This document shows, piece by piece, positions 1-6,874 of a stretch of DNA of 11,194 nucleotides (the first letter of the stretch is position 1; the number at the start of each line of letters is the position of its first letter). The stretch is from NCBI GenBank assembly GCA_904501835.1, contig CAJGBW010000051.1, forward strand, positions 1 through 11,194, in the 5' to 3' direction. Origin of the DNA: an uncultured Bacteroidales bacterium (GTDB taxonomy: Bacteria > Bacteroidota > Bacteroidia > Bacteroidales > UBA932). The notes below the pieces were generated by a model that had not been told where the DNA came from, ran no database searches, and worked only from the letters and a program-made list of their open reading frames with translations. Made by a program: the position numbers and the translations under genes.

Positions 1-79
1 ACCCCTTATGCGACTTTTGCCCCAAACTCGCGCAAGGTGTCACTAAATTCGCGAAAACTCCCTATTTTAAAGTTTTAGG
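1..79. other. Non-coding left edge, no gene seen
   Basis: No plausible coding sequence is present. A weak inverted pair AAAACT/AGTTTT (54-59 and 71-76) lies just left of the long inverted-repeat element, and GACTTTTG (12-19) is a one-mismatch look-alike of the TAnnTTTG promoter box on the plus strand, whose -33 partner would fall outside the window. Neither is strong enough to name as a functional site. Confidence 0.4.
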
Positions 80-242
80 AGCGGGGGATAGTAGTGATTG
101 CGGAGGCGTGTCCACCCGCGGACACGGGCAGCGGGAGGGGCCCGACGGAGACAAGTGGTCGTTAGACCACGCAGGAAACGTTGGGAGGGTCCGGAGTGAG
201 CGAAGCGAACGGAGTCCTCCGCAATCACTACTATCTCCCGCT
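80..242. repeat. Long inverted-repeat element with internal hairpins, function unknown
   Basis: Arms 80-106 and 216-242 are reverse complements over 27 nt, with one exception at pair 86/236, which would be G-U in a plus-strand RNA and C-A in a minus-strand RNA. Between the arms are two perfect smaller hairpins: 107-113 with 120-126 (7 bp, 6-nt loop) and 155-160 with 165-170 (6 bp, GTTA loop). A 9-nt internal stretch (129-137, CAGCGGGAG) is also complementary to 235-243, so an alternative fold exists. The inner right part (about 191-214) is rich in GCGAA/GGAG repeats. The element is more GC-rich than its flanks. I see no convincing target-site duplication and no transposase. It could be a MITE-like or REP-like dispersed repeat, a structured RNA, or a transcription barrier downstream of the YfhO gene. 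The structure is certain; the function is not. Confidence 0.8.
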
Positions 243-269
243 GAAACAAAAAGGAAAAAGCCCGACGAA

Positions 270-2861
270 TCAGTCAAGAATTGACTTTTTAGTCAACCCC
301 CAAGCACAAGAGAGAATCAGCAGCAAGTAGAGCAAGATGGAAGAGGCGCGGGAGATATTGGCACCCAGAATATAATCTGCCGGCTCATAGCGCATGATGA
401 TTTCACCTTCGCCCGCAGGCAGTTCGGCCGCACGGAGTATCCAGTTGGCACGCAACAAGGGAAGTTCGCAAGAAACGAGCTCTGCACTGCCAGCCGGCGT
501 GTAATTCAGAACTGCTTTCCAACCGATAGGATGGAAAATTTCACTGAATACGGACAAACCACCCTGTTCGCTCTTAAATTGATAGTGCATCTCGTTGGGT
601 GCATAAGAGGAAAGTGCGATTTCAGACGCAGCAGAAGCCAACGCATCAGGGTTTTTCAGCTGGCTCCAATAATCAGCACCGATAACAGCACAAGCACGCA
701 AATCCACCTTGCCCAGCATGGCAATTTCCTCATCCGGAGTGGCCGCCTGACATAGTTGCGAAACAAACCACGCATTTCCGAAGGCCTGCTTGTTGACAGC
801 GGGACGCATATTTCCCTGTACGACCACATAGCGACCGTTCAACATTGAAACGACCGGCATAGAAGGCATTTTCTCTTCAAATTCCGTCAAAGTCGCCACC
901 TGTGACAGCACGCTGCCCGCCTGTGAAATTTCTTTGGAAATATAGCGGTCAATCAAATCCTGATAGCGTTGCAATTTGACTGGGCTATAGCCACCAATAC
1001 ATTTGTGATGATACGACTGGAAAGCATCGTTGAAGGTATTGACACTCAAATCCAACACCCTGTATGACAAGTCTTTATCTTGATGAATCAAGCGATCGAC
1101 CTCTCTGGGAGCGAACTGACCTTTGTGCACTTTGGGCGTCACAAACGAATCCTCTGACAAATAACGCTTGCCCACGCTGAACAAATCCACCAACACCAAT
1201 GCCGATACAGCCAGCATCACAAAGAGAGACACGCGGGAATATTTCTTTCCGTTTGCGGACTTTTTCTCCTGCGAGAACAAGAGCCACCAAAGCAAGGCGA
1301 AAGTAATGGAAATCAAGAAGAAAGAACGGCGGGCGTCGGCAACAAGCAAATCGGCTCTATCTTCGGCCAAAGCATCCAATAAAAATTCCGGCTGTCCCAT
1401 TTCCGTTTCTGTCAAAAAGGCACCCGCCACGGAAGGAAGTACCCAACACAAGAGACAAAAACCGCCGGTCAAAGCATAAGCCGCCCACGCTTTTACAGAG
1501 AAATCCTTGCGCGAATAGCCCTCTTTGATAATTTTATCCAAAACCAAAAATCCGAGCAAAGGCACAGTTATCTGCAAGACAGTCAGCGCCATAGACACCG
1601 AACGGAATTTTGAATACATGGGCACATATTCAAAGAAGAAACGGGTGAAAGCCATAAAATGGTTGCCCCAGGCAAGGAAGGTCGCGAGCAAAGTCGCAGC
1701 CAGCAACCACCATTTTTCCTTCCCTTTGAATAAGAAAAGTCCCAAGATAAAAAGGAAGCAACAAACCGCGCCCAAATACATGGGACCCGCGGTAAAAGGT
1801 TGCGGCCCCCAATACTCCTGAAAATAGGATATGTATTCAGGATGACCCGCCTGACGCAATACTTTGTAGGTTTGACTATCTTTGGAAAGTCCCGTAGAAA
1901 TACCGCCACGGAAGTTGGGAATCATCAGATTGGGCATTTCCTCTATGCCATAAGACCATTGTGTTGCGTATTCCAAATCCAGCCCCGTCTTGTTGTGAGA
2001 ATCCGAATCTGAAGAAAGCTCCGAGCCGCCACGCATGGTATATTGGGTATAATTATAGGTCGGAATGAGTTTATTGGCATTGGTCGCAATGCCCACCGTT
2101 CCCATCACCAAAAGCAAGGCAGATGCAAGGAAAAATCGGCGAATCGCCTCTTTGCGAGCAACACCTTGGCGTCTGAAGAGCGACACAAAAATAGCCAAGA
2201 CATAGAACAAGATCACCCAAGCCAGATAATAGGAAATCTGTACGTGATTGGCCTTGATTTGCAGTCCCAACGCCAAAGCAAACAAAGCCGATCCCCCCAC
2301 CAGAGAAGGGAGTAGCTTTTTGAGAGAGAGGTCGCTTTTGGTGGTCGCCTGACGATAGGTAAAGACCACGGCTGCCAGCACCCAAGTCATAAAAGCAATG
2401 GCCTGCATCTTGGAATTGTGTCCCACCTGAATAATCTGCATATTGTAGGAGCAAAAGGCAATCGCCACCGCTCCGGCGACCGACAGAATTCGATTGACAC
2501 CGAAAGAAAGCATCAAGAGAAAAGCGCCGAGCAGGGCTATGAACATAAAAGACACCGGACGCGGAAAAGACATCAACGCCTGATAAAGCGGCTTGGTATA
2601 GTCCCCGTCAAAGTCGTCATACATACCGACGGTGGGCATTCCGCCAAACATAGATCCCGTCCATAAAGTCTTATCGTCGGGATGCTCCTTGTTCCATTGG
2701 CTGATTTCGTGAGACATTCCTTTCCAATGGGAAGCGTCGGGCTGGTCAAGCACCTTTCCATCCAAGACATCGGGGGTAAACGCAAAAGAAAGCGCAGCAA
2801 AAAACAAGACAATCAGCGCGTAAATCGCGAAGGGTTTTATATTCAATTTCTTCATATTCAT
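270..2861 (-). CDS. YfhO-family polytopic membrane protein (probable GT-C-like glycan enzyme)
   Basis: This 863-aa protein has a predicted first membrane helix at about residues 9-28, an exported loop with W-x-x-S-M-F-G-G-M-P around 67-76, then about twelve helices between residues 100 and 565. A large loop near 262-355 carries the TMRGGSEL and IPNFRGG segments. A soluble region of roughly 270 residues (about 566-838) follows, and a last helix lies at about 840-856. This layout and length fit the YfhO family (PF09586) as found in Bacteroidetes. Known YfhO proteins of Firmicutes glycosylate lipoteichoic acid. Bacteroidetes lack that polymer, so transfer of a sugar from a lipid carrier to another surface glycan is only inferred. 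The start overlaps the stop of the upstream glycosyltransferase as ATGA, implying coupled translation. A second Met lies two codons in. Family call is firm; substrate is unknown. Confidence 0.85.
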   Translation of the reverse strand: MNMKKLNIKPFAIYALIVLFFAALSFAFTPDVLDGKVLDQPDASHWKGMSHEISQWNKEHPDDKTLWTGSMFGGMPTVGMYDDFDGDYTKPLYQALMSFPRPVSFMFIALLGAFLLMLSFGVNRILSVAGAVAIAFCSYNMQIIQVGHNSKMQAIAFMTWVLAAVVFTYRQATTKSDLSLKKLLPSLVGGSALFALALGLQIKANHVQISYYLAWVILFYVLAIFVSLFRRQGVARKEAIRRFFLASALLLVMGTVGIATNANKLIPTYNYTQYTMRGGSELSSDSDSHNKTGLDLEYATQWSYGIEEMPNLMIPNFRGGISTGLSKDSQTYKVLRQAGHPEYISYFQEYWGPQPFTAGPMYLGAVCCFLFILGLFLFKGKEKWWLLAATLLATFLAWGNHFMAFTRFFFEYVPMYSKFRSVSMALTVLQITVPLLGFLVLDKIIKEGYSRKDFSVKAWAAYALTGGFCLLCWVLPSVAGAFLTETEMGQPEFLLDALAEDRADLLVADARRSFFLISITFALLWWLLFSQEKKSANGKKYSRVSLFVMLAVSALVLVDLFSVGKRYLSEDSFVTPKVHKGQFAPREVDRLIHQDKDLSYRVLDLSVNTFNDAFQSYHHKCIGGYSPVKLQRYQDLIDRYISKEISQAGSVLSQVATLTEFEEKMPSMPVVSMLNGRYVVVQGNMRPAVNKQAFGNAWFVSQLCQAATPDEEIAMLGKVDLRACAVIGADYWSQLKNPDALASAASEIALSSYAPNEMHYQFKSEQGGLSVFSEIFHPIGWKAVLNYTPAGSAELVSCELPLLRANWILRAAELPAGEGEIIMRYEPADYILGANISRASSILLYLLLILSCAWGLTKKSILD
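272..296 (+). terminator. Overlapping short hairpins with T-run at the 3' end of the YfhO gene
   Basis: Three arms follow one another: AGTCAA (272-277), TTGACT (281-286) and AGTCAA (291-296). The middle arm can pair with either neighbour, giving two mutually exclusive 6-bp hairpins with 3-nt and 4-nt loops. Read on the plus strand, the first hairpin runs straight into five T residues (286-290), which resembles a short intrinsic terminator for transcription coming from the left. Read on the minus strand, the hairpins span the last codons and stop of the YfhO gene, and T-rich sequence (complement of about 247-259) follows after a spacer of roughly 12 nt, a poorer match to a terminator. The stems are AT-rich and weak, so this is a tentative call for either strand. 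Confidence 0.35.
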
Positions 2862-4144
2862 TTTTGTATTTTATCGAGAAGACGGGCCATTGCGGCAGCC
2901 GTTGCGCGACGGGAATAACGGGATATATCCCCCGAAGACGGGCTTTCTCCCTGTAAAAATGCTTGCCAAATTTTATCCACATAAGCCGCCATGGCCTCCT
3001 GGTCCGTCCAATCAATCACAACGCCCGCACGGGTTTCGCGAATCACATCCGCCATCGCGCCGTCGGCATCCCCCACACCCAAAATGGGGCGGCGAGCACC
3101 CAGATACTCAAATAATTTTCCTGGCAGCACGGACTTATACTCCGGCTCTTTTCGCAAGGGGAGAAGAAGCAGAGTGGCATTTCTCTGTTCATACACGGCT
3201 TGGGCGTGATCTTGATAACCCAAATTAACCAAAGCGTCCTCCAAACCAGCCGCACGAATTTCATCCAACACCTCCTGATCAGTCTTTCCCAACAGACGCA
3301 GACGGAATTTTTCTGCAAACAACGCATCCGAGCGCCTTTTCTCTGCCAAAACTTTCCAAAGCAAAGAAGGAATGCCGTCACGGGCAAAAAGTCCGGTATG
3401 GGTTATATTGAAATAGCCGTCCGGCTGCACAGTCCCCTGAAAATCTTCCGGGTCATAGCCATTGGTAATCAGCGAAACAGGGGTAGAGGTCATCTGCTCA
3501 AACTCCTGTTGAACGCGGGGAGAAACCGCCACGATTTCGGTCGCATCCGTCAATACCTTTTGCTCCAAAAGACGGTGACGACGGGCGGCACAAAAGCCCA
3601 AACTCAAATGTTTGAAATAAAAGATACGCGTCCACGGGTCACGAAAATCCGCCACCCAAGGCAAACCGGTTGCTTTTGAAAGACGACGAGCAATCAGGTG
3701 CATACTATGCGGAGGCCCCGTGCTGACAATGGCATCGACCGGATGTTCTTGCAGATATTTTTTCAAAAAACGAACGCTGGGTTCCACCCAAAGACATTTC
3801 GGGTCAGGAATAAAGAAATTACCACGCACCCACATAGCGAGCCGCTCTTTCCAAGACTTTTTCCCGGCATCCACCAGGTTTACTTGAGGCGCTTTCTTCT
3901 TCGACTTGCCAAACAGACGCTCATGTAACGCATAAGGCTCAAAAATCTCTCGGCGAACCACTTCCACATCTGCCACTTCTGCGCAAAGACTCTCATCCAA
4001 TGCGGGCATTTGCGGATTAGAAGGCGTGTAAACCACCACTTGCCAGCCCTCCTCAGGCAGATATTTGGCAAATTTTACCCATCTCTGCACCCCGCTTCCG
4101 CCGGAAGGGGGCCAATAATAGGATATGACCAGCACTCTTTTCAT
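2858..4144 (-). CDS. GT4-type (group 1) glycosyltransferase
   Basis: This 428-aa protein is read from the ATG at 4144, giving MKRVLVISYYWPPSGG, the usual first strand and glycine-rich loop of a GT-B fold. The reading frame stays open for 26 more codons, but the extra residues look non-family and would run through the promoter region and into mutS, so the shorter start is chosen. The acceptor-side N-terminal domain covers about 1-200 and includes WVADFRDPW (163-171). The nucleotide-sugar domain follows, with TNGYD (227-231) and the PGKLFEYLGARRPIL stretch (341-355), whose Glu346 is in the position of the conserved donor-binding glutamate of GT4 enzymes. No membrane helix or signal peptide is seen, so it should act on the cytoplasmic side. 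Its stop overlaps the YfhO start by 4 nt, which suggests both serve one surface-glycan pathway. Donor and acceptor cannot be read from sequence. Confidence 0.88.
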   Translation of the reverse strand: MKRVLVISYYWPPSGGSGVQRWVKFAKYLPEEGWQVVVYTPSNPQMPALDESLCAEVADVEVVRREIFEPYALHERLFGKSKKKAPQVNLVDAGKKSWKERLAMWVRGNFFIPDPKCLWVEPSVRFLKKYLQEHPVDAIVSTGPPHSMHLIARRLSKATGLPWVADFRDPWTRIFYFKHLSLGFCAARRHRLLEQKVLTDATEIVAVSPRVQQEFEQMTSTPVSLITNGYDPEDFQGTVQPDGYFNITHTGLFARDGIPSLLWKVLAEKRRSDALFAEKFRLRLLGKTDQEVLDEIRAAGLEDALVNLGYQDHAQAVYEQRNATLLLLPLRKEPEYKSVLPGKLFEYLGARRPILGVGDADGAMADVIRETRAGVVIDWTDQEAMAAYVDKIWQAFLQGESPSSGDISRYSRRATAAAMARLLDKIQK

Positions 4145-4164
4145 GGTTGGGTTTACAATTAAAT

Positions 4165-4196
4165 CTTCAAAATTAGCAAAAATTATGATATCTTTG
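4165..4196 (+). promoter_or_regulatory. Predicted Bacteroidetes promoter for mutS
   Basis: TATCTTTG (4189-4196) is an exact match to the Bacteroidetes -7 box TAnnTTTG. The -33 region around 4165-4168 (CTTC) is a poor match to TTTG. Transcription would start near 4200-4204, giving an A-rich leader of about 18 nt before the ATG at 4221. In-frame ATG codons at 4125 and 4185 lie upstream of this start site, which is the main reason for rejecting them as the mutS start. The box interleaves with the opposing promoter for the glycosyltransferase. Confidence 0.5.
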
Positions 4197-4199
4197 CAA
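4168..4199 (-). promoter_or_regulatory. Predicted Bacteroidetes promoter for the GT4-YfhO unit
   Basis: On the minus strand, TAATTTTG (plus 4168-4175) matches the Bacteroidetes -7 consensus TAnnTTTG exactly. A TTG (plus 4197-4199) lies 21 bp upstream and fits the -33 TTTG element. Transcription would begin near 4160-4164, leaving a leader of under 20 nt before the ATG at 4144. There is no Shine-Dalgarno sequence in that leader, which is common in this phylum. The position also supports the chosen start codon, because the longer frame would begin upstream of the promoter. Confidence 0.55.
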
Positions 4200-4220
4200 G
4201 ACAGGAAAAAAGAAAGAACC

Positions 4221-6845
4221 ATGGCAGCCGGCGAAAATCTAACCCCGATGATGAAGCAGTTTTACAGCGTCAAAGCGCAACACCCTGAAGCGTTGTTGCT
4301 CTTTCGATGCGGAGACTTCTACGAAACCTACGGAGAAGACGCCGTGACCGCCAGCAAAATTTTAGGCATCGTTCTCACCCGTCGTTCCAATGCGCTGGAA
4401 ACAGCCATGGCGGGATTTCCCTATCATTCCATCGACACCTATCTACCCAAACTCGTATTGGCGGGACATAAGGTGGCCGTCTGCGACCAGTTGGAAGACC
4501 CCAAACTGACCAAGAAAATCGTCAAGAGGGGCATTACGGAACTCGTTACCCCGGGTGTGGCGTTCAACGAACAACTGCTCAAACAAAACGAGAATAACTA
4601 TATTGCCGCGATTTACGCCGGCGAAAAGGGAAAGTTGGGCATTGCATTTTTGGACGTAACAACCGGCAGTTTTCACCTTTCCGAAGGCTCTTTGGAATAC
4701 ATCAACACCCTCATCGGGCGATTTTCTCCCAAAGAATTGCTGCTCGCCCACGAACAAGCAAGACTTCTGCGTGAACAAATCAACGGGCATTATTATATCT
4801 CGACTTTGGAGGAATGGGCTTTTATCTATGACAATGCCGTAGAAAAACTCAAAAAACAACTCCAGACACAGACGCTTAAAGGCTATGCCATCGACCGCTA
4901 CCCCTTGGGTATTACCGCTGCGGGCGCGCTGGTGATTTATTTGGAGCAAACCCAGCACGTCGGACTGAAAAACCTACGCAGCATCAGCCGCATTGACGAA
5001 GGAAAATATGTCTGGATGGACCAATTCACCCTTCGCAACCTGGAAGTATTCCACTCTTCTGCCGGAAGAGAAGGCACCTCGCTGGTGGATGTCATTGACC
5101 GCTGCGCCTGCCCTATGGGTGCGCGCGAATTGAGAAAATGGCTGGCTCTCCCCATTATTGACCTTGTCGAATTGGAAGAACGTTACGACACCGTTGATTT
5201 CTTCCGCTTTAACCCCGAAATCCTGTCCGAACTCCGCGAAAAACTCGGCCAGTTGGGCGATATCGAACGTCTGTTGGCTCGCGCTGCCACCGGCAAAATC
5301 ATGCCCCGTGCCACGCTACAATTGGGAAAAGGCTTGGGACTGTTCCGCCCCATCCTTGACCTTTGCAAGCAATCCGGATGCGAAGCGGTTGAAAAGCTTT
5401 TGAATGATATTCACGACTGTGAAGAACTCGCTCAAGATATTTGCAGGACGCTCAGCAGTGAGCCCGCAGCCATGTTGGGCAAAGGAGATGTGATTGCCGC
5501 CCATATCCATGAAGAACTGGACGCGCTCCGCCGCATTTCCAGAGAAAGCAAAGACGTGTTGCTGGAAATCCAGCAGCGTGAAATTGACAGAACGGGGATT
5601 CCCTCATTGAAAATCGGCTACAACAATGTATTCGGCTATTTTCTGGAGGTCAGAAATATCCACAAGGACAAGGTTCCCGAAGAATGGATACGTAAACAGA
5701 CTTTGGTAAACGCCGAGCGCTATATTACCGAAGAACTCAAACAATACGAATCGCAGATTTTAGGTGCAGAAGAGAAAATCTACGCCCTTGAATCGCAGCT
5801 TTACAACCAATTGATTGCCCGCATTCAGGAAAATATCGTCTGCATCCAAGAAAACTGCCGTCGCATTGCCAAACTCGACCTTCTGTCCTCGTTTGCCTTT
5901 TTGGCGGATGAGAACCATTACTGCCGTCCTGTCATCGACAACAGCCGTTGTATAGAAATCAAAGAAGGACGCCACCCCGTGATTGAAAAGTTGATGGCGG
6001 TGGGAGAGGAATACATTCCCAACGACGTCACATTGGATAGTCTCAAACAGCAGATTATCCTGCTGACCGGTCCGAACATGGCCGGTAAATCCGCCCTGCT
6101 TCGCCAGACTGCCCTCATTGTCCTGATGGCGCAAATCGGCTGTTTTGTCCCCGCTCAATCTGCCCGTATCGGCTGGTGCGACAAAATTTTCACCCGCGTG
6201 GGTGCCAGCGACAACATTTCACGAGGCGAATCTACCTTTATGGTCGAAATGTTGGAAAGCGCCACCATCCTGCACAATCTTTCCGAGCGCTCACTGATTC
6301 TGTTGGATGAAATCGGACGAGGCACCGCGACTTTTGATGGCATGAGCATCGCGCGAGGCATTGTGGAATACATTCACGAATACAGCAAAGGCGCCAAAAC
6401 TTTATTTGCCACCCACTACCACGAACTGAACGACATGGAAAATCTCTATCCGCGTGTCAAGAATTACCATGTCACGGTAAAAGAATGTTCCGACAAGGTG
6501 ATTTTCTTGCGTAAAATTGCCGAGGGAGGAGCCGAAAAGAGCTTTGGTATCCACGTGGCGCGCATGGCAGGTATGCCCAAAGAGGTTATTGCCTCCGCAC
6601 AAAAGACCTTGGAATCCTTGGAAAACAAAGAGCAAGGAAAGCCGAAAAACAAAATGATTAAGCCGCATAACACCGCGGCCGGACGGGTTGAAAGCGATGG
6701 TTCCCTCCAACTGTCATTCTTCCAATTGGACGATCCGACCCTATCTTCTCTGCGTGAAAAGCTGGCTCACACCGACCTCAACAACCTCACGCCCCTGCAA
6801 GCCTTTGACCTGCTGCGCGAGATGAAAGCCGAAATCGGATTGTAA
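4221..6845 (+). CDS. mutS: DNA mismatch repair protein MutS
   Basis: This 874-aa protein, a normal MutS1 length, recognises mispairs and small loops as a dimer and recruits MutL. The N-terminal mismatch-binding motif GDFYE is at 31-35, with Phe33 and Glu35 being the residues that wedge into the mispair. The Walker A motif GPNMAGKS is at 617-624, Walker B LILLDE at 692-697 followed by IGRGTATFDG, and THYHEL at 731-736 holds the conserved ATPase-site histidine region. Near the C-terminus QLSFF (830-834) resembles a sliding-clamp binding pentapeptide. The ATG at 4221 is chosen because family homology begins there (LTPMMKQFYSVK) and a promoter box sits just upstream. The frame is open to an ATG at 4125, but that stretch overlaps the divergent gene. 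The gene is alone on its strand and converges on the NSS transporter gene 29 bp away. Confidence 0.97.
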   Translation: MAAGENLTPMMKQFYSVKAQHPEALLLFRCGDFYETYGEDAVTASKILGIVLTRRSNALETAMAGFPYHSIDTYLPKLVLAGHKVAVCDQLEDPKLTKKIVKRGITELVTPGVAFNEQLLKQNENNYIAAIYAGEKGKLGIAFLDVTTGSFHLSEGSLEYINTLIGRFSPKELLLAHEQARLLREQINGHYYISTLEEWAFIYDNAVEKLKKQLQTQTLKGYAIDRYPLGITAAGALVIYLEQTQHVGLKNLRSISRIDEGKYVWMDQFTLRNLEVFHSSAGREGTSLVDVIDRCACPMGARELRKWLALPIIDLVELEERYDTVDFFRFNPEILSELREKLGQLGDIERLLARAATGKIMPRATLQLGKGLGLFRPILDLCKQSGCEAVEKLLNDIHDCEELAQDICRTLSSEPAAMLGKGDVIAAHIHEELDALRRISRESKDVLLEIQQREIDRTGIPSLKIGYNNVFGYFLEVRNIHKDKVPEEWIRKQTLVNAERYITEELKQYESQILGAEEKIYALESQLYNQLIARIQENIVCIQENCRRIAKLDLLSSFAFLADENHYCRPVIDNSRCIEIKEGRHPVIEKLMAVGEEYIPNDVTLDSLKQQIILLTGPNMAGKSALLRQTALIVLMAQIGCFVPAQSARIGWCDKIFTRVGASDNISRGESTFMVEMLESATILHNLSERSLILLDEIGRGTATFDGMSIARGIVEYIHEYSKGAKTLFATHYHELNDMENLYPRVKNYHVTVKECSDKVIFLRKIAEGGAEKSFGIHVARMAGMPKEVIASAQKTLESLENKEQGKPKNKMIKPHNTAAGRVESDGSLQLSFFQLDDPTLSSLREKLAHTDLNNLTPLQAFDLLREMKAEIGL

Positions 6846-6874
6846 AGATTCCTATTGAGCAGAATGCACGGATG

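Noticed and set aside
80..242. Calling the inverted-repeat element an insertion sequence
   Set aside because: It is too short for a transposase, contains no transposase fragment and has no convincing target-site duplication, so only a repeat is reported.
62..277. Minus-strand frame of 71 aa with Ser-Leu-Arg repeats
   Set aside because: It runs straight through the inverted-repeat element. The SLRSLRSLRT repeat comes from the GCGAA/GGAG repeats, and there is no family resemblance.
3200..3679. Plus-strand frame of 159 aa opposite the glycosyltransferase
   Set aside because: It is a shadow of the GT4 coding sequence with no family features.
4125..4220. Upstream extension of mutS from ATG 4125 or ATG 4185
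   Set aside because: It overlaps the divergent gene and its promoter, lies upstream of the predicted start of transcription, and MutS homology begins at the ATG at 4221.
4145..4222. Upstream extension of the glycosyltransferase to 4222
   Set aside because: The 26 extra residues do not belong to the GT-B fold, which begins at MKRVLVISYY, and they would cover the promoter region and touch mutS.
6846..6874. Short GCA/TGC pairings as a terminator between mutS and the NSS gene
   Set aside because: The stems are only three base pairs and no T-run follows on either strand.
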